This document shows, piece after piece, positions 22,168 to 31,856 of a DNA stretch of 64,000 nt. The DNA lies in NCBI RefSeq assembly GCF_001686925.1, contig NZ_LVEN01000010.1:248001-312000 (forward strand), in the 5' to 3' direction. Source of the DNA: Flavobacterium piscis (GTDB lineage: Bacteria > Bacteroidota > Bacteroidia > Flavobacteriales > Flavobacteriaceae). Both the position numbers and the translations under genes were made by a program. Under the pieces are notes generated by a model, which was not told where the DNA came from, did not search any database, and worked only from the letters and a program-made list of their open reading frames with translations. Each line of letters opens with the position of its first letter. Position 1 is the first letter of the stretch.

Positions 22168-24654
22168 TTATTTAAAGTCTTCATTCATTTTCTTTTGTAA
22201 CCTTTCATTCAATATTTTAATCTCTGTTTGTACATTTTTAAGGTCAACATTCTTTTTTTCTTCTAAAATTTTTCCTTTCAAAAATAATTGTAAATCATAC
22301 AAATTGTTTTTATTTTTCAGGATCAAAGTTCCTATTTCCGGTTTTTTTGCTTGATTAAGCCTCAGACCAGCGATCATATTTCCTTTTGGTTCATTCCCAA
22401 ATAACAATTCAACATCTTTTTCTGAAGAGATTTTTTCAGCGATCAAATTAAAGTTTTCTTCGATCGTTTTGTTATGGTCCATGTACAAAGTAAAAACAGT
22501 ATTAAAAATCTCAGAATCTCGTCTTTTTTCATCGTTTCCTTCTATTGTCGTAAATAACTTTGCTTCTATTTTATCGTTGGTTTCAAAATACAAAACACTT
22601 CCGGTTTCCAGAGGAGCGACGTCATTAACTTCTAATAAAGAACTAACAACAAGCACCTTATCATCAATACTAAATTTTCCTGTATTTTTATTGCCTGATT
22701 TTTCTAAAACAATTTTTCCTTTTATTTTCTTATTAAATTCTTCAAGTTGAATAGCATTATTTTTTAACTCAAAATGATAGCGATTAAAATAATGCATGGC
22801 AAAAACATCAAAATCAAAACTTTGCAAAACTCCGTTTTTCCAATATTTCGAAATAAACTGGCGGCCTAATTGGATGTATTCAGGTCCGTCGACAATTTTC
22901 CCATCTTTATAAGTCGATTTTATATCGTAATTTGGGTATTGATATTTTTCAAGATTTTCTAAATAATTGTTTGAATACTGGTACTTTTTTGTACCATTTT
23001 CATAATAATCAACATAATTAAACTCTCTTAGATCTGCTGAAAAATATCCCGAATAGGGTTTTTCATCTTTATAAATTCCTTCATAAGAATCCTGAACTTT
23101 TCCTGCAAGCGTAAAAGAGCGATCCTCTATTTTTGCGAGTTTTCCGTTTGTATAATGTTTAGATTTTAAAATATTGTTTTCATCCCCTCTTCCGTATGTA
23201 CTTCTATAAAAGATTTCCTCGGCAATTGCTCCTTTTTTATAGATGATGGCTTTTTCAGCTTCTGCTAATTTCCCTTCATAAGGCAAACCTTTCTTATATT
23301 CCAGTTTTCCGGTAATTTCGCCATCGTTATAAAAAACAGTTTCGCCGTCTATAATATCATTTACAGCGTTGTACGTTTTTACAGGATTATTAATATCATA
23401 ATTAAAAACTTTTTGCAATCCGTTTTTCTTAAAGTCAGTAACACGAATCAACTCATGAAGATCTTCTGCGGTTTTTACAACAAATGTGCCGTTATAAGGT
23501 TTGTTATTTTTGTAAATACCTTTAGCAACAATGCTGTCATTATCCGTTTTTACGACTGCTTCTCCCTCTTTTAAACCTTGTACATAACTTTGGTTAATTA
23601 GCAATCTTCCGGCAAAATTTTCTTCAAAATTTCCCTCAAACGGTGCACCATTTTTATATAATCGTTTTTTCATTATGGTTTCATCTTTATTATAAACGAT
23701 TTCATCGACCACTTTTTCACCATCGGTATATTTAGTCAATTCGTGAATTTTACCATTTGGATAATACTTAATCTCTTCACCAAATTTTTGTCCCTCTTTA
23801 TAACCGGTTTTTGATTTAATGGCAACTGCAAATTTGTTTTGAATATAGTAGTCGTAAACAATACCGTTTGAAATGTCACTCCCATATTGTTCAAAATCAT
23901 TTTGATTGATGGTTTGCAGTACTTTTCCTGTCGCATCATAATTTATCTGTTTAAAAGGATGCATTCGGTCGTACTCAATATCATACCACGTTTCCTGGGC
24001 CAATTGTTTTGAGTTAATCCAGAATATTTTTTTCTTCACTATTTTCGTTATAACCTTTTTTTTAGTTCCAGCCTGATAATCTTCAACCATTACAGGTGCC
24101 GTTTCAACCATAACTTCGGTCTGCTCCTGATAAGCTTCTTCATCCAACTTATTCTCTCTGTAATCATCCCAGTTTCTGACTTCTTCGAAATCTCCTTCAA
24201 CCGGTTTACCGTTAAGATATTTACCTTTCATTAACACAGTTCCGTCCTGATGATATACAATCGAAAATCCGTTTTTTTTACCATTTTTATATTCAGCGGT
24301 TTTACGTTTTTTTCCATTAGGATAATAGTAAGTCAAAACAGGAACGGCAGTCTTATTATAGTATTGATAAACCGATGTATCGAAACCATTTTCATCGTAC
24401 CAGACAATATCTCCAACATAACTATTTTCGTCGCTTTGCAAAGCATAACCTTGAAATTGAGGTGTTTTATTACTATAGAAATCTTCCATTAAAAACAGAT
24501 TACCTATTTTTTTTGATGGTTTAATTCTATAAAAAGAAGCATTTTCTTTAGAAGTCTCTTTCCAGTCTTTATCATAATAAATACGATCTCCATTTTGTGA
24601 AAAAGAAAAGCTGCTTGTCAAAATCAAAATAATGCTGAAAATTTTAGTTGTCAT
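22168..24654 (-). CDS. Exported YwqK/MORN-type repeat protein
   Basis: I chose the ATG at 24654, which gives a clean signal peptide (MTTKIFSIILILTSSFSFSQ); a GTG 18 bp upstream would add six residues. The 828-residue product contains many repeats of the type YYPNGKxxxxxxYKNGKKxG and YKNxKPYxGxF, spread over roughly residues 90-600. These are YwqK/MORN-like beta-hairpin repeats. The C-terminal 200 residues lack the pattern. Databases often label such proteins YwqK family antitoxin, but here there is no LXG toxin next door, so I do not infer a toxin-antitoxin role. It is probably a periplasmic or surface scaffold and appears to be a single gene. Confidence 0.82.
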   Translation of the reverse strand: MTTKIFSIILILTSSFSFSQNGDRIYYDKDWKETSKENASFYRIKPSKKIGNLFLMEDFYSNKTPQFQGYALQSDENSYVGDIVWYDENGFDTSVYQYYNKTAVPVLTYYYPNGKKRKTAEYKNGKKNGFSIVYHQDGTVLMKGKYLNGKPVEGDFEEVRNWDDYRENKLDEEAYQEQTEVMVETAPVMVEDYQAGTKKKVITKIVKKKIFWINSKQLAQETWYDIEYDRMHPFKQINYDATGKVLQTINQNDFEQYGSDISNGIVYDYYIQNKFAVAIKSKTGYKEGQKFGEEIKYYPNGKIHELTKYTDGEKVVDEIVYNKDETIMKKRLYKNGAPFEGNFEENFAGRLLINQSYVQGLKEGEAVVKTDNDSIVAKGIYKNNKPYNGTFVVKTAEDLHELIRVTDFKKNGLQKVFNYDINNPVKTYNAVNDIIDGETVFYNDGEITGKLEYKKGLPYEGKLAEAEKAIIYKKGAIAEEIFYRSTYGRGDENNILKSKHYTNGKLAKIEDRSFTLAGKVQDSYEGIYKDEKPYSGYFSADLREFNYVDYYENGTKKYQYSNNYLENLEKYQYPNYDIKSTYKDGKIVDGPEYIQLGRQFISKYWKNGVLQSFDFDVFAMHYFNRYHFELKNNAIQLEEFNKKIKGKIVLEKSGNKNTGKFSIDDKVLVVSSLLEVNDVAPLETGSVLYFETNDKIEAKLFTTIEGNDEKRRDSEIFNTVFTLYMDHNKTIEENFNLIAEKISSEKDVELLFGNEPKGNMIAGLRLNQAKKPEIGTLILKNKNNLYDLQLFLKGKILEEKKNVDLKNVQTEIKILNERLQKKMNEDFK

Positions 24655-24786
24655 ATTTGAAAGAAATTTCACCGAATGTAAGGCTTTTTTGAATTCATTT
24701 AATTTTTTAAAGATAAAAAATAGTGCACAAAATTCAACTTATGACATTTAGATCTTAACCATCAATTTTAATTTCTTAAATCAGAT

Positions 24787-24819
24787 TTTGTGATATTACT
24801 GCATTATTAAGTACTTTTG
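24787..24819 (+). promoter_or_regulatory. Promoter of gpsA
   Basis: TTTG (24787-24790) and TACTTTTG (24812-24819) are 21 bp apart, slightly longer than the usual 19. The -7 box matches TAnnTTTG and lies 18 bp before the ATG. Confidence 0.6.
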
Positions 24820-24837
24820 TTTTAAATTATTAAAAAA

Positions 24838-25833
24838 ATGAGCGAAAATCTAAAATTTGCAGTAATTGGAGGAGGAAGCTGGGCAACGGCAATTGCAAAG
24901 ATGTTATGTGTAAATCTTTCAGAAATTGCGTGGTATATGCGCAATGATGCTGCGATCGAGCACATTCAGAAATACAAACACAATCCAAATTATTTAAGTT
25001 CGGTTGAATTTGATACCTCAAAACTTAAATTAACGAACAATATAAACGAAGCTGTAGCATACGCCGATTATGTAATTTTTGCTATTCCGTCTGCTTTCTT
25101 AGATGCTGAATTAAAGAATTTAACTGTTTCTTTGTCTGATAAAATCATCTTTTCGGCTATTAAGGGAATTGTTCCTGAGACAAGTTTAATTGTTGGAGAA
25201 CATTTTCATATTCAATACGATATTCCATACTACAATATTGGTGTTATAACTGGTCCTTGTCACGCCGAAGAAGTAGCTTTAGAAAGACTTTCGTACCTGA
25301 CAATTGCTTGTGGCGATCCGGAAAAAGCCAAAGTGGTTGCTAAAACATTATCCGGAAATTATATCAAAGCCAAAATTTCTGATGATATTATTGGTACTGA
25401 ATATGCTGCAATGCTTAAAAACATTTATGCCATTGCCGCCGGAATTGCTCACGGTTTGGGTTACGGAGATAACTTTCAATCGGTTATGATGAGTAACGGA
25501 ATTCGCGAGATGAAAAAATTCATCAAAAAAGTACATAAAATGAAACGTAACATTAATGATTCGGCATATTTAGGCGATTTATTGGTTACGGGATATTCTG
25601 TATTTTCGAGAAACAGAATGTTCGGAAATATGATTGGAAAAGGTTATACCGTAAAAAGTGCCATGATGGAAATGAGTATGGTTGCCGAAGGTTATTATGC
25701 CACCAAAAGTGCTTATAAACTCAATCAGGGCTATGGAGCAAAAACGCCGATTATAGATGCTGTTTACGCTATTTTATATGAAGGAAAAGATGCTAAATCG
25801 GTATTTAAAAAACTGACTGAATCATTAGATTAA
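24838..25833 (+). CDS. gpsA: NAD(P)H-dependent glycerol-3-phosphate dehydrogenase
   Basis: GpsA reduces dihydroxyacetone phosphate to glycerol 3-phosphate for phospholipid synthesis. The Rossmann motif FAVIGGGSWATAIAKML is at residues 7-23. VITGPCHAEEVA and the catalytic lysine region EYAAMLKNIYAIAAGIAHG are present, as is the substrate-binding block LGDLLVTGYSVFSRNRMFG. Length (331 aa) is normal. It is a single gene with its own promoter and terminator. Confidence 0.96.
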   Translation: MSENLKFAVIGGGSWATAIAKMLCVNLSEIAWYMRNDAAIEHIQKYKHNPNYLSSVEFDTSKLKLTNNINEAVAYADYVIFAIPSAFLDAELKNLTVSLSDKIIFSAIKGIVPETSLIVGEHFHIQYDIPYYNIGVITGPCHAEEVALERLSYLTIACGDPEKAKVVAKTLSGNYIKAKISDDIIGTEYAAMLKNIYAIAAGIAHGLGYGDNFQSVMMSNGIREMKKFIKKVHKMKRNINDSAYLGDLLVTGYSVFSRNRMFGNMIGKGYTVKSAMMEMSMVAEGYYATKSAYKLNQGYGAKTPIIDAVYAILYEGKDAKSVFKKLTESLD

Positions 25834-25891
25834 TTTTTCATTCGCAGTAACAGTTTTCAATAGCAGTGTAAAGACTATTTTTTACTATAAT

Positions 25892-25935
25892 AAAAAAAAG
25901 AGTCAGGGAAATATAAAGTTCCTGGCTCTTTTTTT
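25892..25935 (+). terminator. Rho-independent terminator of gpsA
   Basis: AAAAAAAGAGTCAGGGAA and TTCCTGGCTCTTTTTTT form a stem with one G-U pair and an 8-nt loop. After it, 25936-26165 is AT-rich sequence in which I see no gene, repeat or structured element. Confidence 0.85.
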
Positions 25936-26169
25936 GTGCTCCAGTTTTAAAATCTAAAGCTAAACTACAGGAATTAACAAGAAATATTCTGCTTCAGAAT
26001 ACATCAAACCTACATCTTACCAAAAAAAAGTTAAGTCTTTACACTTACAAAACCATCAAAAGATTAATCTATTGTTTATCAATAAGATAAATCAAAATTT
26101 CAGAAACTCAGTGAAGCTATTTTTCTCACAAATGAGACATTTACAATTTTACAATCTTCTTATTTTCCA

Positions 26170-26199
26170 TTGCTTCACAAAGAATTATTGATAGATTTG
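26170..26199 (+). promoter_or_regulatory. Promoter of the TonB receptor-peroxidase operon
   Basis: TTG (26170-26172) and TAGATTTG (26192-26199) are separated by exactly 19 bp. The ATG follows 32 bp later. I see no palindromic Fur-like operator at this site. Confidence 0.7.
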
Positions 26200-26231
26200 C
26201 GCATTATTTTTATTGATTCTAATTAAAGACA

Positions 26232-28922
26232 ATGCGTTTTATTTTATTTTTCCTTCTTATTTCGGGTTCTGTTTTCTCTCAAAGAGTGATTACGGGTAAA
26301 GTTATAGATAAAGAATCCTCAACTTCTTTGTCGGGAGTTTTTATTCGGGATACAAAAACAGATAATTGGACGATTTCTGACAAGGATGGAAATTTTAAAA
26401 TAACACTTGCCTATTATCAGGATATTGAACTCAATTTTTCTATTCTTGGAAAAAAAGATATAAATGTGCTTTTAAAAAATGATCAAAATTCCATGACGGT
26501 CTCTTTGGCAGACAATACGCTTCGTTTGAAAGAAGTTGTGGTTACGGCCGAAAAGAAGCGCAAATATTCTGAATTAACTTTAGGGACCAATGCTATAAAT
26601 AATGTTCAGGCTTTTTCTCTTGATGATGTTTTATCACAACTTCCCGGGCAGACAACTGTAGATTTTAATTTGAACCAATTTAAAAATATTGTATTTCGTA
26701 CAGCATCTGACTTATCCTCTACTAAAGGTGGTAAAGCTTTCGGAACTTCATTTGTAATAAATGATATTCCGATTTCTAACAACGAAAATATGCAGGCCCT
26801 AAATCCAAATGTAACTGGACCATACGGTTATTCGAGCCCGAATAGTTTCGCAGAGTCAAATAGAAATGTTTTCACTAATGCAAATTACGGTGTTGATTTA
26901 AGAGAAATTCCAACTAATACTATCGAAGAAATAAAAGTTATACAGGGAATTCCTTCTGCAAAATACGGTGATTTAACTTCCGGACTTGTATTGATAACAA
27001 CAAAAGTTGGCTATAGCCCGTATCGTGTATCAGCCTCCATACGTGACGCAACTACAGAATTTAACCTTACAAAAGGTGTAAAATTCAATGCCAACAATTC
27101 AATGAATATTGGTTTTAATTATCTGGATTCTAAAGCAGATCCAAGAAATAGTCTTTTAAGTTACCAAAGAGTCAATGGAAGTTTTTCCTGGCAGACTAAG
27201 AATAGTTCATCAAAGATTAAAAACACGTTAAGCGTCACATTTCGAACTAATCTAGATGATGTCAAAAAGGACCCAGATGATATTAGTGATGCCGTAGTTA
27301 AAAATGATAAAAAAGGCTTTTCTATCTCCGATAATTTTATGTGGAAACCTACTAATTTATGGGTTGACGGTATAAATATAAACAGTGGTTTTTCTTATGA
27401 CAAACAGTTCTCCCGAAAAGAGCAATGGATGAATAGATCTGCTTCTGCTGCAACAGCCTCAACAGAAGAGGGAATACACGAAGCTTATATTCTACCTTCA
27501 CAATATACAAGTATAGCCACGGTTGAGGGAATTCCCATTTCTACATTCGTTAGTGGCGAGGTCACAAAAGCACTTACCAGTAAATCGAAATGGTTGCATA
27601 GTTTGGTATTTGGTGTATCTGGAAGGACAAGTTCAAATAAGGGAGCTGGTAGAAAAAGTGGTATTAGTGGATTCCAAAATTTTTACACTTTGGATCAGGG
27701 AGAAGGCAGTCAGATTGGTTATCGAGATTATGATTTTAACAGAACCCGAACGGAGAGCCAGATATCTGCTTACTTTGAAGACCGAATCTATAAAAAATTT
27801 GAAAAAAATAGGATTTTCAATCTTGATTTTGGGTTACGATATGAAAATCAGGCAGGAAATGTAGCGTTGCAACCTCGTATAAACTCTTCTTATTCAATAA
27901 ATAAAACTTTTAGATTTAGAGGTGGATTTGGATCATCATCAAAAGCTCCATCATTGAATCAATTGTACACGGGAGATCGCTATCTCGATCGATTAGTTGG
28001 AAATGGAATTTATACTTATCCTGAAGTTTACCAAAAAGCATGGATTCAAACTATTATCACACCAGGAGATAATTTCAATTTAAAACCTGCAAAATCGTAT
28101 CAAACAGAAGTTGGGCTAGATATCAATCTTTCTTTTGCCGACATTAATTTTACTGGATATTACAACAGACTTTTGGATGGATTTACTGGCCAACAGATTC
28201 CCGTTTACAAAGAAGTGCCAAAAGCTGTTGTCGATATTGTTGGCAGTGAAATTCCAACTTATGAAATTACAGGAACTGAAAAAGTCTATTATTTCACTCA
28301 AAGTATTCAAAACAATACCACTTCTAAAGACATCGGTATAGAATCAGTTATAAATTTTCAAAAAATAAAATCCCTAAATCTTGATGTAAGTATGAATGTT
28401 TCGTATGTCAGATCAAGTGATTTCAGTAAAACACAAGAGTATGAAAAATCAACAAACCTACTCTCTCCTGTAAAATATGGCGTCTATGATTCGAGACCTG
28501 TAAAAAATGAAAATTTTACAGCTAGTTTAAACTTCAATTACCATATTCCAAAAATAGGACTGGTTATGTCTTTAAGAAGTGAACATATTTTAATGCAAAC
28601 CAGTAATTCGCCTACTAGTAATTTCCCAAATGGTTATTTAGACGCTGAATTGGTTTATCATGAAATTCCAGAAGGAGATCGTCATGATGTACAAAAATAC
28701 GGACACATTATTCGTACTAAAAACACTACACAATATAAGCTTGACAATATGCTTCATAATTTTCATTTACGCCTTTCTAAAGATTTTTTAAATGGATTTA
28801 GTGTTTCATTCTATGCTACCAATTTCTTAAATCTTAAACCGTATTACTATATAGATGGCGAAAGATATCCGTCAGATATAGCAAACTTTTCCTTTGGAAC
28901 CAGACTTAATTATCAATTCTAA
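26232..28922 (+). CDS. TonB-dependent receptor with carboxypeptidase-like domain
   Basis: The 896-residue outer-membrane receptor has a signal peptide (1-16), a carboxypeptidase-D-like regulatory domain (about 17-95: VITGKVIDKESSTSLSGVFI), a plug (about 100-260, with IEEIKVIQGIPSAKYGDLTS) and a beta-barrel to the C-terminal LNYQF. It is of the classical receptor type and not a SusC protein, and no SusD gene follows. It is first in a four-gene operon with a DUF4876 lipoprotein, a second barrel protein and a di-haem peroxidase, which points to import of a metal or haem compound, but the ligand is unknown. Confidence 0.93.
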   Translation: MRFILFFLLISGSVFSQRVITGKVIDKESSTSLSGVFIRDTKTDNWTISDKDGNFKITLAYYQDIELNFSILGKKDINVLLKNDQNSMTVSLADNTLRLKEVVVTAEKKRKYSELTLGTNAINNVQAFSLDDVLSQLPGQTTVDFNLNQFKNIVFRTASDLSSTKGGKAFGTSFVINDIPISNNENMQALNPNVTGPYGYSSPNSFAESNRNVFTNANYGVDLREIPTNTIEEIKVIQGIPSAKYGDLTSGLVLITTKVGYSPYRVSASIRDATTEFNLTKGVKFNANNSMNIGFNYLDSKADPRNSLLSYQRVNGSFSWQTKNSSSKIKNTLSVTFRTNLDDVKKDPDDISDAVVKNDKKGFSISDNFMWKPTNLWVDGININSGFSYDKQFSRKEQWMNRSASAATASTEEGIHEAYILPSQYTSIATVEGIPISTFVSGEVTKALTSKSKWLHSLVFGVSGRTSSNKGAGRKSGISGFQNFYTLDQGEGSQIGYRDYDFNRTRTESQISAYFEDRIYKKFEKNRIFNLDFGLRYENQAGNVALQPRINSSYSINKTFRFRGGFGSSSKAPSLNQLYTGDRYLDRLVGNGIYTYPEVYQKAWIQTIITPGDNFNLKPAKSYQTEVGLDINLSFADINFTGYYNRLLDGFTGQQIPVYKEVPKAVVDIVGSEIPTYEITGTEKVYYFTQSIQNNTTSKDIGIESVINFQKIKSLNLDVSMNVSYVRSSDFSKTQEYEKSTNLLSPVKYGVYDSRPVKNENFTASLNFNYHIPKIGLVMSLRSEHILMQTSNSPTSNFPNGYLDAELVYHEIPEGDRHDVQKYGHIIRTKNTTQYKLDNMLHNFHLRLSKDFLNGFSVSFYATNFLNLKPYYYIDGERYPSDIANFSFGTRLNYQF

Positions 28923-28936
28923 ATATATATATACCT

Positions 28937-30244
28937 ATGAAAAAAACACTCTCTATTTTTATAATACTCTTTGGATTAATTATCCAGTCTTGCAGTAATG
29001 ATGATAACGAAAACGAAGCACTAAAACCAGTAGACTTTAGTGTTTCTCTCAAATATGAGGCTGCTTTCAACAGTCTAAATGTTAAAAAAGCAAGTATAAC
29101 TATTGTCAATACAGAAACCGCCAATAAATATACTGTTGAGTCTGACGAAAGCGGTGTTGCCCTTTTTAAGCAAATTTTACCTGGAACATATTCTATTACA
29201 GCTACCAAAGTAATACAATCAGCCGAATTTACTGAGACTTTTGGATATACTCCAACAGAAGTTGAAATAAATTTTAATGGTTCAGCAAGCAGTATTATTG
29301 TAAATGCAACTGCTATTGCAACTAGCATCGAAATGAAAACTTCTAAAGTAGGAGATTTTGTAATTAAACAAATTTATTATGGCGGATCTGATACTAAAAA
29401 AGGAGCTGTTTTTAGAGATCAGTTTATAGAAATTTATAACAATTCTAATACTGTACAATATGCAGATGGCTTATACATGGCACAGCTTACAGGATCTACT
29501 ACAACAACTGTGGCGGCATATTCTTTACCAAACGGACAGTTCGACTGGAGTAAATCTGAAGGAATGACACTTGCCAATGCAAATACAGATTACGTTTATG
29601 CATTAAATATCATTAAAGTTCCAGGAAATGGCACACAATATCCGGTGCAACCAGGTAAAAGCATTGTTATCGCTCAAAATGCCATTAATCATAAAGCTAA
29701 TTATATTGACAATAATGGTAAAGCGGTTAGTATTGTAAGTCCTGAATTGACCGTCGATTTAAGCACCGCAGATTTCGAGTCATTTTTAGGAACTTATTCT
29801 GGTGATACTTATCAGTATGACATTCAAAATCCTGCCGTTCCAGATGTAAACATTGCTTACTGGGGAAACAGTAACAACGATATGATTTTTGATTCATTAG
29901 GAAGACATGGTTATACTATTTTCAAAATGACTGATGCAGAATTTGCAGCATTGAAAAAATATAAAAACCCTAAAGGAGACGCTTCATTGTCTCTTCAAAT
30001 TCCAGTTTCAGTTCTTATTGATGGTGTTGACACAACAAGAGATTTGGGATCACTTTTAGTTCCTAAAAAATTGCCTTCTCAAATTGATGGAGGAAACACA
30101 TATATTCCTTCAGGAGCGTATTCTTCAAAATCAGTAATAAGAAAAACCAAAACTACAATTGCTGGTAGAATTGTTCTTCAGGACACCAATAACTCTACAA
30201 ACGATTTCGTAGAAATAACAGCAAATCCTAGAGGTTTCAACTAA
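28937..30244 (+). CDS. DUF4876 surface or periplasmic lipoprotein
   Basis: The lipobox LIIQSC places the modified cysteine at residue 18. It is followed by the acidic SNDDNENEA stretch of flavobacterial surface-exported lipoproteins. Residues 30-130 look like an Ig-like or carboxypeptidase-like fold, and residues 135-435 form the DUF4876 region with IKQIYYGGSDTKKGAVFRDQ. The function of DUF4876 is unknown; in Bacteroidota it recurs next to TonB receptors. The gap of 14 bp to the receptor gene supports cotranscription, and the protein is a likely receptor partner that captures the ligand. Confidence 0.87.
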   Translation: MKKTLSIFIILFGLIIQSCSNDDNENEALKPVDFSVSLKYEAAFNSLNVKKASITIVNTETANKYTVESDESGVALFKQILPGTYSITATKVIQSAEFTETFGYTPTEVEINFNGSASSIIVNATAIATSIEMKTSKVGDFVIKQIYYGGSDTKKGAVFRDQFIEIYNNSNTVQYADGLYMAQLTGSTTTTVAAYSLPNGQFDWSKSEGMTLANANTDYVYALNIIKVPGNGTQYPVQPGKSIVIAQNAINHKANYIDNNGKAVSIVSPELTVDLSTADFESFLGTYSGDTYQYDIQNPAVPDVNIAYWGNSNNDMIFDSLGRHGYTIFKMTDAEFAALKKYKNPKGDASLSLQIPVSVLIDGVDTTRDLGSLLVPKKLPSQIDGGNTYIPSGAYSSKSVIRKTKTTIAGRIVLQDTNNSTNDFVEITANPRGFN

Positions 30245-30255
30245 AATTTTCTTAA

Positions 30256-31854
30256 ATGAAAATCAATACAATTAAAATAAATAACATTAAAAGTAATGCC
30301 TGGAAAAACTGGGCATTACTTCTTGTGTTATTTTCTTTCGTTTTTCCTGTCAATGCACAAGACACTATAAAAGTGCAAAATCATATTATTGACAATCAGA
30401 TTAAAAATCAAATTTTTAAATACCCAATCGTTTACACCAATCCAAATATTAAAGATTTTACCTTTACTGAAGTTTCTTATGAGCATCAGCAAAATGAATT
30501 TGCCAGAAAACAAGTTGCAAACGAAATCAACACTTATCAATTTTTAGCGCAGGGATATTTTACAACAAAATCGAAATGGAAGTTATTTGGTGATTTATCT
30601 ATCAAAAAAATATTAGAAAAAAATCTAGGCTGGGTACTTTCTGATGATCGTGCCGAAGAGCAGGAAGTTATTACACCGCATTATTTTTATGTTCCCAGAA
30701 AAGCCGATTGGGACAATCAAGTTTATGCATTAACCGGTGGTTTTTCTAAAGACATTACAACTCATTTATCTGTGGCTGTTAAAGCCAATTATGGCGCAGA
30801 AAAATTTAGCAGAATTGCAGATCCAAGGCCTCAAATTACCAACAGAAAATTGGGAGGAGAAATACAAATTGGTTATCAGATAACAGAAAATCACAAAGCA
30901 TTTGTTTTAGGCAGTTATGCCGAAAATCAAAAAGATTACACTTATTCATACAGCAATATCAATTTAAATTTTGAAGCCTATCCTGAAACTTATCTTCGCT
31001 TTAATGCGGGTTATGGAAGAGTTCTAAATTACTTTAAATCTATCGAAAAGACTTCTATTTATAATTATAAAGACATTATAGATAAAGTAGGTTTAGGATA
31101 TGCATTTTCAAATAAAAAAACAATTGTAACTGCTTTATTTTACAAGCAAAACTCAAACAATATTTTTTACCCAAGTTCTTATACTCTTAGCGAAACCGAA
31201 CGATTAAAACTGAAAACCACTTCAAATCATGCAGAATTGTTTGCTTTTCATAAGTGGAGCAAAAAAGAAATTCAATCGACTTTACAATTTGATCAAAGCG
31301 ATGCGCGCAATTTTGATGTGCAAAGTAATGGTTACAATTATACCAATTCATTAAATAAAGTAAACTGGACAACCTCATTTTCTAAAAAAACAGGTTCTAA
31401 AATAGATTATTTATTTGGCTTCAATATGCTTTATCAACAAAACAAATACAACGACATACTGGCAACAACTCATATTGAATTAAATTCATTAAACACCGGA
31501 GTTTATACCAGCAAAGATTTTTCATTCAAAAAAAGCAAACTAAACTCGACTTTAAGTTTCAATATGTATTTCCCGCTTCCATCATCGAAACTGGAATATT
31601 ATGATACTTCAGGCGGCACAAACGCGCGTTTTTTTGATGAAGTCATTATCTACGATTACGTCGTAAGCACAACCAATTATTTTGCTCCGACAATACGTTT
31701 AGAATACAGTTATCCGGTAAAAAACAATAAATCAGTGGTTTTCTTTACCAACTTAAAAGAAAAAATAGCATTAAAAAAACAAAATGACTACAACGCCATT
31801 ATCAATACCAATACTACTTATTGGATTCAATGTGGTGTACAATTAAATTATTAA
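30256..31854 (+). CDS. Outer-membrane beta-barrel protein, DUF6850-like
   Basis: This 532-residue exported protein has an N-terminal signal segment at about 17-34 (WALLLVLFSFVFPVNAQ, after a charged N-terminus) and many alternating amphipathic strands with an aromatic-rich pattern. It ends in CGVQLNY, a barrel-type terminus. I associate it with the DUF6850 barrel family because of its fixed position beside DUF4876; this assignment is less certain than for its neighbours. There are 11 bp to the upstream gene and 2 bp to the downstream peroxidase gene. Confidence 0.75.
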   Translation: MKINTIKINNIKSNAWKNWALLLVLFSFVFPVNAQDTIKVQNHIIDNQIKNQIFKYPIVYTNPNIKDFTFTEVSYEHQQNEFARKQVANEINTYQFLAQGYFTTKSKWKLFGDLSIKKILEKNLGWVLSDDRAEEQEVITPHYFYVPRKADWDNQVYALTGGFSKDITTHLSVAVKANYGAEKFSRIADPRPQITNRKLGGEIQIGYQITENHKAFVLGSYAENQKDYTYSYSNINLNFEAYPETYLRFNAGYGRVLNYFKSIEKTSIYNYKDIIDKVGLGYAFSNKKTIVTALFYKQNSNNIFYPSSYTLSETERLKLKTTSNHAELFAFHKWSKKEIQSTLQFDQSDARNFDVQSNGYNYTNSLNKVNWTTSFSKKTGSKIDYLFGFNMLYQQNKYNDILATTHIELNSLNTGVYTSKDFSFKKSKLNSTLSFNMYFPLPSSKLEYYDTSGGTNARFFDEVIIYDYVVSTTNYFAPTIRLEYSYPVKNNKSVVFFTNLKEKIALKKQNDYNAIINTNTTYWIQCGVQLNY

Positions 31855-31856
31855 AA

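Noticed and set aside
22168..24654. YwqK antitoxin of a toxin-antitoxin system
   Set aside because: No toxin gene is adjacent, and the protein is exported and far longer than the antitoxins.
24655..24672. GTG start six codons upstream for the YwqK-type protein
   Set aside because: The ATG at 24654 gives a normal signal peptide; the GTG start only adds residues before it.
25936..26165. Fur box or riboswitch upstream of the TonB receptor operon
   Set aside because: I found no convincing palindrome or conserved RNA core; only the promoter at 26170-26199 is supported.
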